A stretch of DNA of 64,000 bases from DATKUC01 sp964553615. Lineage in GTDB: Bacteria; Spirochaetota; Spirochaetia; DSM-27196; DATKUC01. The stretch covers positions 26,759 through 90,758 of the forward strand of contig CAZKMA010000011.1 of NCBI GenBank assembly GCA_964553615.1, given 5' to 3'. The first letter of the stretch is position 1. Each line of letters opens with the position of its first letter. Both the position numbers and the translations under genes were made by a program. The notes below the pieces were generated by a model. The model made no database searches, was not told the origin of the DNA, and worked only from the letters and a program-made list of their open reading frames with translations. Of the stretch, positions 1-8,053 are shown piece after piece.

Positions 1-266
1 GGCTCCATGCAGACACGGTCTCCAACCTTCAAATCCTTTACGTTGCTTCCGATCTCGGTGATCTCACCTGAAGCCTCATGTCCGAGAATCATCGGTTCCC
101 GGACAATAAATGGTCCGATACCACCATGCGTGTAGTAGTGGATGTCACTTCCGCACACACCTACGGTTCGAATGGCGATCCGGACATCATCCGCCCCCAG
201 CTTTTCCTCTATTGGGAAATCGCGAACTGTAAGCTCGCCTTTCTTCTCAAGCACCAGCGCTTTCAT
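1..266 (-). CDS. zinc-dependent polyol (xylitol/sorbitol-type) dehydrogenase, partial
   Basis: Amino-terminal 88 residues of a medium-chain zinc dehydrogenase that runs off the left edge, so the Rossmann half is not visible. The part seen carries the catalytic-zinc cysteine motif VCGSDIHYY (Cys38) and GHEASGEI (His63). The CGSDIHYY variant is typical of xylitol and sorbitol dehydrogenases, which oxidise a polyol to a ketose with NAD+. The ATG at 264-266 follows a strong GGAGGAG ribosome site seven bases upstream. A small membrane protein gene ends five bases before it on the same strand, so the two are probably co-transcribed. The substrate cannot be fixed from this fragment. Confidence 0.85.
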   Translation of the reverse strand, partial: MKALVLEKKGELTVRDFPIEEKLGADDVRIAIRTVGVCGSDIHYYTHGGIGPFIVREPMILGHEASGEITEIGSNVKDLKVGDRVCME

Positions 267-270
267 GACC

Positions 271-477
271 TCACTCCTCCTCATCTTTCCCGCGTTCTGC
301 ATTATACCGCGTGTACACGGCAAGAGGCGATAGGAGACCGGCCGGCACGCCGATGCTCAGAATAATGCCCAGTGCGACCCTGCCCCGGGAAAATCCTACG
401 ACAATTCCGCCGACAACTGCCAGAAGGCAGAGCGCAAACACCACCAGGATTGTGATCTTTACCCCGCTATTCTCCAT
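271..477 (-). CDS. small two-helix membrane protein
   Basis: A 68-residue protein starting MENSGVK, with two hydrophobic segments at about residues 8-28 and 35-54 and a charged tail ending KDEEE. I do not recognise a named family. The frame stays open further upstream, but that extension is arginine-rich and overlaps the divergent histidine kinase promoter. The start at 475-477 with GGAG about ten bases upstream is therefore preferred. The gene ends five bases before the dehydrogenase on the same strand. A role as a small membrane accessory of that operon is only a guess. Confidence 0.6.
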   Translation of the reverse strand: MENSGVKITILVVFALCLLAVVGGIVVGFSRGRVALGIILSIGVPAGLLSPLAVYTRYNAERGKDEEE

Positions 478-567
478 CGCCCCGAACTCCGTTCGCCTTT
501 TCGTCAATCCTACTCTGCCTGCGCGCGCTCGACAAGCGTTTCTTCTATACAGACGTTTCGTCGACCG

Positions 568-597
568 TTGCATCCGGCGCAGGTATGGGAATAGAAT
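568..597 (+). promoter_or_regulatory. promoter of the YesM-type kinase gene, leaderless arrangement
   Basis: A -35 TTGCAT at 568-573 and a -10 TAGAAT at 592-597 are separated by 18 bases. Seven bases separate the -10 from the ATG at 605, so transcription would begin at or next to the start codon. No Shine-Dalgarno lies in front of that ATG. Confidence 0.6.
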
Positions 598-604
598 GCG
601 CGGG

Positions 605-2419
605 ATGATGCAGCATCGAATGAACCGCACAACGACGAGGCTCTTCCTCGTCTACCTCTCGATTATCCTGATCCCTATTCTCGTACTGCTTCTCATGGGA
701 GCCGTATCCATAGCGGTAAACCAGCAGTACATCTCCAGACAGGTACAGAAGGCAAATACCAGGACCCTCGATCAGATCGGCAACAGCATCGGAATGACCT
801 TCGATGAGCTGGATGCGCTGAACCTGAGCTTCAGCACGTCGCCTGAGTTTCTGAAGTCGCTGAACAGCGTAATGTCGGCGCCCGAGCGATCGTTCGAGGA
901 ATCGAGAATTCTCGCAACGCTTCGTAACATCGTCGACGTATCGGCCTACGCGCGTTCATACATTCAATCTCTCTATGTCTACATTCAGAACAAATCCGGA
1001 CGGTTTCTCACGTCCAATGACGGAGTCCAGACACTCACCACCTACTTCGACACGTCCTGGCTCAAGAGCTTCGAATCTCACACGTCCCAGGACATGTTCT
1101 GGACCGAACTCCGAACGCTCGACCGTTTCCCGGGCATAGACACCGGCATTCACGTTCTCTCGGTCTACAGGAGGGTCTACTCGCTCATCGGAATTACGGT
1201 GCCGGGAGTAATTGTCCTGAATATCGACATGTCGTATTTCCAGCGTCTTCTGGACGATTTCAAGAGCACAGAAGATCAGAAAATTGCAATTCTTGACAAC
1301 AACAATCATCTCATCATGAGTCAGATCAATTTACCTTCCGCCGTATTCAGGCGCCTTGAAGCGGGTTCGGGTATTGTCCCGCAGAAGAATCCCCCGGTTG
1401 TCTCCATTCGTGGCAAAGACTACGTTCTGACGAGCTTCCGTGCGGCAAAAACGGGCTGGACCTACGCGTCGTTCACCCCAACGGCTACCTATTTTGGTGT
1501 TTCGGACACCCTTCGGAACTTCAACCTTGCCATCGTCGCACTCTCGTTCCTCCTGGGACTCCTGGTGACTGTCTACATATCCCGGCGGAGTTTCCGCCAT
1601 ATTGAGAGCGTCATCCATGCAGTGAGTGCGGCAGAAGAGGGCAATCCTCTTCCTCCGGTCCCGGAGCATATCGATCGCGGCTACAGCCATATCACGTACA
1701 GCATCCTCCGAACATTCCTGGAACACAAGTACCTGCAGGTGCAGCTTTCCGAACGGAAATACCGTCAGCGGACGCTCGAGCTCCTTGCTCTGCAATCCCA
1801 GATGAATCCTCACTTCCTGTTCAATACTCTGGAGACAATCAACTGGCAGGCCATCGAGCTGGCCGGGAAACCCACGCAAATCAACGATGTCATAAAGAGT
1901 CTGTCGAGCATTCTGAAGTACTCGCTCGAGTCTCCCTATACTTACGAATCCCTCAAACACGAAATCAAGCACGCGAAGGACTATCTGAGTATCCAGCGCA
2001 TCCGGTACCGGAATAAGTTCGTCGTGGGATGGAACTATGACCAGTCGGTCTGCCGCTTCCGCATTGTGCGCTTTGTTCTGCAACCGCTGATAGAAAATTC
2101 GATCTACCACGGGATCAAGGAGAAGGCGGGGAAACAGCGGATCGACATTACCATCGAGAAAACAGGCGGTGATCTGCTGATTCGTGTGCAGGACACGGGC
2201 CTGGGTATACCCGGGGAACATCTTTCGGAAATACGCAGACAGTTGACGGATTCCGACTCCTACACGGAGAACATCGGGTTATATAACACAAACAGAAGAA
2301 TACAGCTTGCGTTCGGAGACGCATACGGACTGTCTATCGAGAGTGAACCCGGAGTGGGAACAACGGTAAGTGCCTGCATTCCGGCAATCGTCCAGGAGAA
2401 TATCGGCGCAGACGAATGA
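605..2419 (+). CDS. YesM-family sensor histidine kinase
   Basis: A 604-residue membrane kinase of the two-component type that controls sugar ABC operons. A first membrane helix at about residues 10-32 and a second at about 306-328 flank a large extracytoplasmic sensor domain. The cytoplasmic part holds the His_kinase box QMNPHFLFN, with the phospho-acceptor near residue 403. An ATPase domain follows, with DTGLGIPG near residue 530 and GIGLYNTNRRI further on. In-frame ATGs lie at 596, 605, 608 and 620. I chose 605 because a good promoter leaves it exactly seven bases below the -10. The response regulator gene converges on it 12 bases downstream, and the sugar-binding protein gene beyond that is the likely target. 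Confidence 0.92.
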   Translation: MMQHRMNRTTTRLFLVYLSIILIPILVLLLMGAVSIAVNQQYISRQVQKANTRTLDQIGNSIGMTFDELDALNLSFSTSPEFLKSLNSVMSAPERSFEESRILATLRNIVDVSAYARSYIQSLYVYIQNKSGRFLTSNDGVQTLTTYFDTSWLKSFESHTSQDMFWTELRTLDRFPGIDTGIHVLSVYRRVYSLIGITVPGVIVLNIDMSYFQRLLDDFKSTEDQKIAILDNNNHLIMSQINLPSAVFRRLEAGSGIVPQKNPPVVSIRGKDYVLTSFRAAKTGWTYASFTPTATYFGVSDTLRNFNLAIVALSFLLGLLVTVYISRRSFRHIESVIHAVSAAEEGNPLPPVPEHIDRGYSHITYSILRTFLEHKYLQVQLSERKYRQRTLELLALQSQMNPHFLFNTLETINWQAIELAGKPTQINDVIKSLSSILKYSLESPYTYESLKHEIKHAKDYLSIQRIRYRNKFVVGWNYDQSVCRFRIVRFVLQPLIENSIYHGIKEKAGKQRIDITIEKTGGDLLIRVQDTGLGIPGEHLSEIRRQLTDSDSYTENIGLYNTNRRIQLAFGDAYGLSIESEPGVGTTVSACIPAIVQENIGADE

Positions 2420-2431
2420 AAGCGCAAAAAA

Positions 2432-3190
2432 CTACTTCCGGCTGTTGGACTGACGGTATTCGCGAGGCGACATTCCATAAAATCGCTTGAATGTTCGGGT
2501 GAAGTTCTTCGGATTGCTGTAGCCAACCATCTCGCTCACGCCGTAGGTGCGATAGCTGATATCTCCGAGGAGTTGTGCGGCCTTCTCCATCTTTATCCGG
2601 ATGAGGAATTCGTTGAAGTTTTCGCCGGTGTGGCTGCGGAAAATCCTGCTCAGATACTGCGGATTCAGATGCACAACTCTCGCTGCCCGATCCAGACTTG
2701 CGTGGGCGTACTCCCGCCGCACGTACTCCTGCACTCTTCCCACAGCGGCCGCCGCCCGCGATTCTCCGCGGCCTGCCGTATCGTCTTCCTCTTCCCTGAG
2801 GACCTTCGGCACTCTCCGGTCGAGCTCTCGCTTGAGCTTCAGAAACGCCGCACGCAGGTCCCCATGATGCGTCGGCTTCAGGATGTAGGATTTGACCTCA
2901 TATTGGATTGCCTGCTGGGCATACTCGAAGTCGCGGTACGCGCTCAACAGTACTATTGAAACGCCAAGATGTTCTTCAAATACTGTTCGTGCAAGTTCGA
3001 GTCCGGATAGCGACGGCATCCGGATATCGCAGAGGGCAACGTCCACGCCCCCGCCACGGATGGCATGGAGCGCCTCGCCTCCGTCTGCAGCAACGTGGAC
3101 GACCGAATACCCAATCTCTTCCCAGGGAAAAAAGTTCGAAAGCCCGCGTCGTATCTCTTCCTCATCATCCGCTATCAACAACCTGTACAC
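2432..3190 (-). CDS. YesN-family response regulator with AraC-type DNA-binding domain
   Basis: A 252-residue regulator with an N-terminal receiver domain (acidic pocket ADDEEE at residues 7-12, phospho-acceptor Asp55 in LCDIRMPS, switch Lys in ILKPTHH). A C-terminal AraC double helix-turn-helix at about residues 150-248 includes YSNPKNFTRTFKRFYG. It is the natural partner of the convergent kinase and probably activates the ABC importer at 3354. I chose GTG at 3188-3190 because it directly begins the receiver fold and sits six bases below a good -10. A TTG further upstream would add a non-homologous tail and lies within the -35. No Shine-Dalgarno precedes either start. Confidence 0.9.
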   Translation of the reverse strand: MYRLLIADDEEEIRRGLSNFFPWEEIGYSVVHVAADGGEALHAIRGGGVDVALCDIRMPSLSGLELARTVFEEHLGVSIVLLSAYRDFEYAQQAIQYEVKSYILKPTHHGDLRAAFLKLKRELDRRVPKVLREEEDDTAGRGESRAAAAVGRVQEYVRREYAHASLDRAARVVHLNPQYLSRIFRSHTGENFNEFLIRIKMEKAAQLLGDISYRTYGVSEMVGYSNPKNFTRTFKRFYGMSPREYRQSNSRK

Positions 3191-3196
3191 CGGGCC

Positions 3197-3226
3197 AGTG
3201 TAGCCCCTGGACGCAATTCCGGTCAA
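3197..3226 (-). promoter_or_regulatory. promoter of the YesN-type regulator gene, leaderless arrangement
   Basis: On the minus strand a -35 TTGACC at 3221-3226 and a -10 TACACT at 3197-3202 are 18 bases apart. The GTG start begins six bases after the -10, so the predicted transcript starts at the start codon. Confidence 0.65.
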
Positions 3227-3267
3227 CAGATGTCAAAATGTGATACCTTATGTAAACTCTTCAACCC

Positions 3268-3296
3268 TTTACGACTCACGAATCCACACCTATTCT
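3268..3296 (+). promoter_or_regulatory. predicted promoter of the first sugar ABC operon
   Basis: TTTACG at 3268-3273 and TATTCT at 3291-3296 are separated by 17 bases. The predicted start of transcription, near 3303, lies directly in front of a perfect palindrome. Confidence 0.45.
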
Positions 3297-3305
3297 GAAT
3301 TTGCC

Positions 3306-3329
3306 TCCCGTGAATCCGGATTCACGGGA
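3306..3329 (+). promoter_or_regulatory. 24-base perfect palindrome upstream of the sugar-binding protein gene
   Basis: The arm TCCCGTGAATCC is followed immediately by its exact reverse complement. It begins a few bases after the predicted transcription start and ends 24 bases before the ATG. It could be an operator for a dimeric regulator or an RNA hairpin in the leader. The spacing to the promoter favours an operator. Confidence 0.6.
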
Positions 3330-3353
3330 AGACAGCATACGAAGGAGCAGCAT

Positions 3354-4682
3354 ATGAAACGAAGTCTTCCGGTTCTGCTGGCCATTTTTCTGGTTGCCAG
3401 CTTCCCGCTGCTTGCAAACGGTCAGAAAGAGAGTGGCCAGGCAAGCGCAAGTACTCAGAAACAGATCAACCTCGGTATTATCTGGTGGGGCTCTCAGACA
3501 CGTGACGAACGCACAATCAAAGTCATCAAGATGTACGAGAAGGCACACCCGAACGTTCACATTACCTACCAGTTCGCCGGATGGAGCGATTACTGGACGA
3601 AGGTAACCACGCAGGCTGCCGGGAAAAACCTTCCGGATATCATGCAGCAGGACTACGCATACGTCCGTGAATGGACCGCGAGGAACCTCCTGACCAATCT
3701 CGACCCCTATATCTCCTCAGGGGCCATTGATCTGAGCCACACCAGCGCACCGTTTATCGACGGCGGAAAAGTCAACGGCCACATGTATGCCATAGACCTC
3801 GGTGCGAACTCTCAGACATGGGTTCTGGACACCGACGCGTTCAAAAAGGCCGGGATTCCCATACCTGCGAGCGACTGGACATGGCAGGACTTTGAGAAGA
3901 TCAGCCTCGAGCTTCATCAGAAACTCGGAATCTTTGGAATGGGTCCAAATCTGACCAACGAACAGATCTGGAAATCTCTGTATCTGGGTCTCGGTGAATG
4001 GGGTTACGCAGCAGACGGGAAATCGGTCGGGTACAAGAGCGACAAGCCGTTTGTCGATTTCCTGCACATGGCGCTTCGTCTCCAGAAGGCTGGAGCAATC
4101 CCGAACGAGAGCGATGTAGTTACCTATCTGGACAAGGGACCCGAGCAGCTTCCAATAGTCTCAGGACAGTCGGCAATGGCATATGTGTGGAGCAATCAGA
4201 TTGTTGCACTCACTTCCGCCGCCGGAAAGAGCAGGCACTTTCAGCTCCATCTGCTCCCGCGTGTAGCGGGCGGCAAGTCCTCGAACTATATCAAGAACGG
4301 TCAATTCTTCTCGATTACCTCGCAATCCAAGAATCCGCAGGCCGCAGCCCAGTTCATCAACTTCTTTACGAACTCGGTGGATGCCAACAAGGTGCTTCTT
4401 GCCGAGCGTGGCGTTCCAATTTCCACTGAAGTTCAGAAGGCCCTCACGCCGCTTCTCGGGCCGGCAAATGCGGCCCAGATGAACTTCGTGGCCCTGGTTG
4501 GTTCCGACCACAATGCAAGCCCCACTCCGCCGCCTGATCCGGCCGGGGCAGCAAATGTTATTCAGAATGTGTACCAGCCGCAGGTCATCCAGCCGGTCAT
4601 GTTCGGAAAAATTACGCCGGAGATGGGTGCCAAGATTCTTCGCGAGAAGGCTGACGCTATCCTGAGCGGCAAGCAACAATAA
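3354..4682 (+). CDS. ABC sugar transporter, extracellular solute-binding protein (family 1)
   Basis: A 442-residue exported binding protein that captures a sugar or oligosaccharide for the two permeases downstream. It has a signal peptide of about 23 residues ending LLANG, without a lipobox cysteine, then a mature protein beginning QKESG. Family features are INLGIIWWGSQTRDERT at the first strand and the hinge region YAYVREWTARNLLTNL. The ATG at 3354 follows GAAGGAGCAGCAT. It heads an operon with permeases at 4755 and 5656. No ATPase gene is present, as usual where a shared MsiK-type ATPase is encoded elsewhere. The YesM/YesN pair and the nearby oligogalacturonate lyase suggest pectin fragments as ligand, but the sequence alone does not prove this. 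Confidence 0.9.
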   Translation: MKRSLPVLLAIFLVASFPLLANGQKESGQASASTQKQINLGIIWWGSQTRDERTIKVIKMYEKAHPNVHITYQFAGWSDYWTKVTTQAAGKNLPDIMQQDYAYVREWTARNLLTNLDPYISSGAIDLSHTSAPFIDGGKVNGHMYAIDLGANSQTWVLDTDAFKKAGIPIPASDWTWQDFEKISLELHQKLGIFGMGPNLTNEQIWKSLYLGLGEWGYAADGKSVGYKSDKPFVDFLHMALRLQKAGAIPNESDVVTYLDKGPEQLPIVSGQSAMAYVWSNQIVALTSAAGKSRHFQLHLLPRVAGGKSSNYIKNGQFFSITSQSKNPQAAAQFINFFTNSVDANKVLLAERGVPISTEVQKALTPLLGPANAAQMNFVALVGSDHNASPTPPPDPAGAANVIQNVYQPQVIQPVMFGKITPEMGAKILREKADAILSGKQQ

Positions 4683-4695
4683 TCCGGGTGAGCTT

Positions 4696-4728
4696 CGCCG
4701 GCCGGCATGATTGAACAGCCGGTCGGCG
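4696..4728 (+). promoter_or_regulatory. intercistronic hairpin after the binding-protein gene
   Basis: An 11-base stem with one G-T pair (4696-4706 with 4718-4728) and an 11-base loop, 13 bases after the stop codon and before the first permease gene. There is no T-run. Such hairpins commonly stabilise binding-protein mRNA relative to the permease mRNA. Confidence 0.55.
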
Positions 4729-4754
4729 GATTCGCCTACCGCGGTAGGATTTCT

Positions 4755-5681
4755 ATGTCAAACACCCATGCAAGCGCCATAGGCGTCCGGAGAAGACGGA
4801 GCAACGCAGTTGCCGGGTATCTGTTTATCTCCCCCTGGCTGATTGGATTCATTACTCTGACACTGATTCCCGTAATATCAATAATGATATTGGGGTTCAC
4901 CAAGTACCCGATTCTCGCCGCTCCGAAATGGATTGGCCTTTCCAATTTCAAGTATATGTTCTTCGGAGATCCGCGCTACTGGAAATCAGTTGCGTCGACG
5001 CTCTACTTCGCATTCGCTTCGGTCCCGCTCAAACTCGCCTTTGCGCTCGCAATTGCTATGCTGCTGAACATGAACCATCGCGGTGTCGGAGTGTACCGCG
5101 CAGTCTACTATGCGCCGTCCATAGTCGGGACCAGCGTAGCAGTGGCAGTCATGTGGAGAGAGATTTTCGATTCAAAAGGTCTGGTGAACGGGCTGCTGAA
5201 CATGGTGGGCATTCCAAGCCATGTGGCATGGCTCGGCAATCCCTACACTGCCATCTGGACGCTTATCCTGCTCGTCGTGTGGCAGTTCGGTTCTCCCATG
5301 CTGATCTTCCTGGCGGGTCTCAAGCAGATTCCAGCTGAGTTGTACGAAAGTGCGGCAATTGACGGGGCACGGACCTGGAAGAAGTTTTCCCGGATAACCA
5401 TTCCACTTCTTTCACCGATAATTTTCTTTAATCTGGTTCTTCAGATTATCTTCGGGCTGACAGTTTTCACACAGGCGTTCATAGTAACGGGAGGCGCGCC
5501 ACTGGACACCACCAATTTCTATGCACTGTACCTGTACACACGTGCCTTCCAGAATTTCCAGATGGGATACGGCTCCGCAATGGCATTCGTGCTGCTGCTG
5601 ATTATTTCCATATTCACCGCGCTGGTCTTTCGATCATCGCCATACTGGGTGTACTATGAATCCGAAGCTCCAAAGCGATAG
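4755..5681 (+). CDS. ABC sugar transporter permease (MalF/UgpA type)
   Basis: A 308-residue inner-membrane permease with six predicted helices, starting at YLFISPWLIGFITLTLI near residue 25. The EAA loop ELYESAAIDGARTWKKFSRI contacts the ATPase. I chose the ATG at 4755 because GGTAGGA lies at the right distance. The earlier in-frame ATG at 4707 lies in the loop of the intercistronic hairpin. The last 26 bases overlap the second permease, which indicates translational coupling. It works with the binding protein at 3354. Confidence 0.9.
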   Translation: MSNTHASAIGVRRRRSNAVAGYLFISPWLIGFITLTLIPVISIMILGFTKYPILAAPKWIGLSNFKYMFFGDPRYWKSVASTLYFAFASVPLKLAFALAIAMLLNMNHRGVGVYRAVYYAPSIVGTSVAVAVMWREIFDSKGLVNGLLNMVGIPSHVAWLGNPYTAIWTLILLVVWQFGSPMLIFLAGLKQIPAELYESAAIDGARTWKKFSRITIPLLSPIIFFNLVLQIIFGLTVFTQAFIVTGGAPLDTTNFYALYLYTRAFQNFQMGYGSAMAFVLLLIISIFTALVFRSSPYWVYYESEAPKR

Positions 5682-6582
5682 TCTTGCTGTCGACGTCTTT
5701 GCCGGCCCTGTTCCGATGACCATCCAGCAGAAACGAAGGCGTGCACGCCTGCACAGAACCCTGTTCCATGTAATTGTCGTAGTGGGTGGCCTTATCATGA
5801 TCTATCCGCTGCTGTGGCTGCTCGCAAGCTCGCTGAAACCCAACGACCAGATCTGGAACACCGTCACCTCCCTCATTCCGGTTCACGCCACCCTGCAGCA
5901 CTATTTCGACGGATGGTCCGGATTCGGTGGGGTAACGTTTACCACTTTCTACATCAACACATTCATCTATGCGGGATTCGGCACTATTCTGGCAATAGTA
6001 ACTTCAACGGTAGTCGCGTTCGGTTTTGCGCGCATTCGGTTTCCCGGCAGCCACATATGGTTCGGCATAATGCTGCTGACCTTGATGCTTCCGGTACAGA
6101 TACAAATCATTCCGCAGTACATCATCTTCAGTCAGCTCAACCTGGTAAACTCGTTCGTGCCGCTCCTGCTGCCCCGGTTCCTTGGCCAGGCGGGGCAGGC
6201 ATTCTTCATCTTCATGATCGTGCAATTCATCCGCGGGGTTCCCATCGAGCTCGACGAAGCAGCGGAAATCGACGGAGCGGGAAAGTTCGGCATCTTCACT
6301 CGCGTAGTCCTTCCGTTGATAAAGCCACCTATCATCACCTCCGCAATATTCTCGTTCTACTGGACATGGGGTGACTTTCTTACGCCGCTTGTGTATCTGA
6401 ACTCGCCGCAGCTTTACACCATCTCCCTCGCATTGCGCTCGTTCGCCGACCCCTCCGGTCTGACGGACTGGGGAGCCATCTTTGCCATGTCGTTCCTGTC
6501 ACTGCTGCCTGTCATTATCGTGTTCATAGCCTTTCAACGCTACATTGTGCAGGGTGTCAGTACGAGCGGCCTGAAGGGTTAA
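5656..6582 (+). CDS. ABC sugar transporter permease (MalG/UgpE type)
   Basis: A 308-residue permease with six helices and the EAA motif ELDEAAEIDGAGKFGIF. It ends FQRYIVQGVSTSGLKG, the usual carboxy terminus of MalG-type permeases. The start lies inside the end of the first permease gene. A later ATG (5716, MTIQQKRRR) is an alternative, because the first 20 residues are not conserved in the family. It completes the importer that begins at 3354. The gene ends 22 bases before the assembly gap. Confidence 0.9.
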   Translation: MNPKLQSDSLAVDVFAGPVPMTIQQKRRRARLHRTLFHVIVVVGGLIMIYPLLWLLASSLKPNDQIWNTVTSLIPVHATLQHYFDGWSGFGGVTFTTFYINTFIYAGFGTILAIVTSTVVAFGFARIRFPGSHIWFGIMLLTLMLPVQIQIIPQYIIFSQLNLVNSFVPLLLPRFLGQAGQAFFIFMIVQFIRGVPIELDEAAEIDGAGKFGIFTRVVLPLIKPPIITSAIFSFYWTWGDFLTPLVYLNSPQLYTISLALRSFADPSGLTDWGAIFAMSFLSLLPVIIVFIAFQRYIVQGVSTSGLKG

Positions 6583-6604
6583 CGGGAGTCGGGAACACCG
6601 CGGC

Positions 6605-6704
6605 NNNNNNNNNNNNNNNNNNNNNNNNNNNNNNNNNNNNNNNNNNNNNNNNNNNNNNNNNNNNNNNNNNNNNNNNNNNNNNNNNNNNNNNNNNNNNNNN
6701 NNNN
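6605..6704. other. assembly gap (100 N)
   Basis: Exactly 100 N, the conventional filler for a gap of unknown size. It lies between two convergent genes and next to a tandem repeat, which probably broke the assembly. Missing genes in the gap cannot be excluded. Confidence 0.98.
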
Positions 6705-6737
6705 TCGCGAGTGCGCGGAGCATCGCGAGTGCGCGGC
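6705..6737. repeat. 18-base tandem repeat at the gap edge
   Basis: Almost two copies of an 18-base GC-rich unit beginning TCGCGAGTGCGCGG are visible, and the array runs into the N gap. It lies just beyond the stop codon of the oligogalacturonate lyase gene. The copy number is unknown. Confidence 0.7.
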
Positions 6738-6739
6738 AG

Positions 6740-8053
6740 CTACCGCGGAACATCTCCCCGCAGAACCGACTCCTCGGTGGGGAGCAGATCCCAGTCCGGG
6801 AGAGTCGCAAGGCAGACCTGTCCATAGCCGGAAATATCGCTGGTGTACAGAATGCTCTTTCCGTCCGGTGCAACGCGGGGATGAACATGCACGGCCTGGA
6901 TATGGCGGCTTGATCCATGGTGCGCAAGAATGCGCGGGCCATGGTAGGAGCCGCCCGATCTTTTCCACACCATCAAAAAATCGCGCCCGATTCGAGCGGG
7001 ACCATCACCCACTATGATTTCCGCATCCCGGCTGTGATAGTGATTTGAGTCGTGAGGAAAGGGAGCCTCGTCAAATCGGGAGTTGTCATACGAAACGGTA
7101 CCAAAGACCGGCACTACACTGCCTCCCGAGCCGCCTGCTGGGTACGTGTGCCCGTGATATCCGATATTTATCCCGTCTGCCATCCAGTATTCGTGGCCAA
7201 CGTACTCCCCTTCCTTCTGCGACCTGATCGGCCAGACGGTACCCTCCACCGTGTTCAGTCCCCACATACGCTGTGCGACATGCTGCCACGGTCCTTCGTG
7301 GCAGAACGTGAGAATGTCCGGGAGGGTTGGTGAACAGTTGACATGCGCAAGCCAGCGTTGATCTTCGTGCAGAATTGACGGAGTACCGGTATCCAGATCC
7401 ACGGCAAGAATGCGGGAAAGTGGTCCGGAGGAGAAGTACCGGAGAAATCCATTATACCCCGCAACAAAACGAGGATCCGGTTCCGAGAGTGTATCCTCGC
7501 AGAAGGTGGAGACGATTCGCGTTTCGTCGGCACTCATTGAGAGAATACCCGGCCGAAAACTCCGGCTGTCCGGCCGGAAGTCCCGGCTACCCGAATAGAG
7601 CACCTCTGTATTCCCGGTCAAGAGGTCCACCGATACTATGCTGCTTCCACGCGGCACGTACGCGACCCGCCGCCTGGGGCTTACAACTGCCTTCTGGACC
7701 TCCAGCACATCCTCCGTGCCTTCGGCCGTGGTCAACTGCGTTATCTCGCCGGAGTCAATGTGCACCGAAAAGAGATTACGCACGTTCTCCCGTTCCGAGG
7801 AGAACAGAAGCCGCCGTCCCTCGTCCCAGAAACCGTTGTTCGTAAAATAGAAATGATTCGAGTGGCCCCGATAATCGGTCAGCGTCACAATCTCGGTCTT
7901 GGCGTACGGATCCGTTGTGACTTTGCGTTCACTCTTCCACGTTCTCATGCTCGGCCGGGCTCCTTTTCCACTGTAATTGTACGGGGGAAACGGGAGTGCG
8001 TCCACCGTGGACGCTTCCGCGGCGGACGGTTCAGTCCGGGACGACCCGCTCAA
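6740..8053 (-). CDS. oligogalacturonate lyase family protein (PL22-like)
   Basis: About 437 residues forming a seven-bladed propeller of the oligogalacturonide lyase (Ogl) family, which beta-eliminates short pectin oligomers to unsaturated keto-uronates in the cytoplasm. Family signatures seen are FCHEGPWQHVAQRMWGLN, GHEYWMADG, NIGYHGH and the late histidine cluster SNHYHSRD. The start is uncertain. TTG at 8053 overlaps the stop of the upstream lipoprotein gene as TTGA. An ATG at 7948 has AAGGAG at an over-long distance, but would remove residues that align with the family (a KG-containing stretch). The longer form is reported. No signal peptide is seen. The gene converges on the sugar importer, which may deliver its substrate. 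Confidence 0.82.
   Translation of the reverse strand: MSGSSRTEPSAAEASTVDALPFPPYNYSGKGARPSMRTWKSERKVTTDPYAKTEIVTLTDYRGHSNHFYFTNNGFWDEGRRLLFSSERENVRNLFSVHIDSGEITQLTTAEGTEDVLEVQKAVVSPRRRVAYVPRGSSIVSVDLLTGNTEVLYSGSRDFRPDSRSFRPGILSMSADETRIVSTFCEDTLSEPDPRFVAGYNGFLRYFSSGPLSRILAVDLDTGTPSILHEDQRWLAHVNCSPTLPDILTFCHEGPWQHVAQRMWGLNTVEGTVWPIRSQKEGEYVGHEYWMADGINIGYHGHTYPAGGSGGSVVPVFGTVSYDNSRFDEAPFPHDSNHYHSRDAEIIVGDGPARIGRDFLMVWKRSGGSYHGPRILAHHGSSRHIQAVHVHPRVAPDGKSILYTSDISGYGQVCLATLPDWDLLPTEESVLRGDVPR

Noticed and set aside
311..604. N-terminal extension of the histidine kinase in the same frame
   Set aside because: It overlaps the divergent small membrane protein gene, is arginine-rich and covers the predicted promoter. 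The membrane helix begins soon after 605.
478..630. Longer form of the small membrane protein on the minus strand
   Set aside because: The extra residues are basic and non-homologous, and the inner ATG has a ribosome site.
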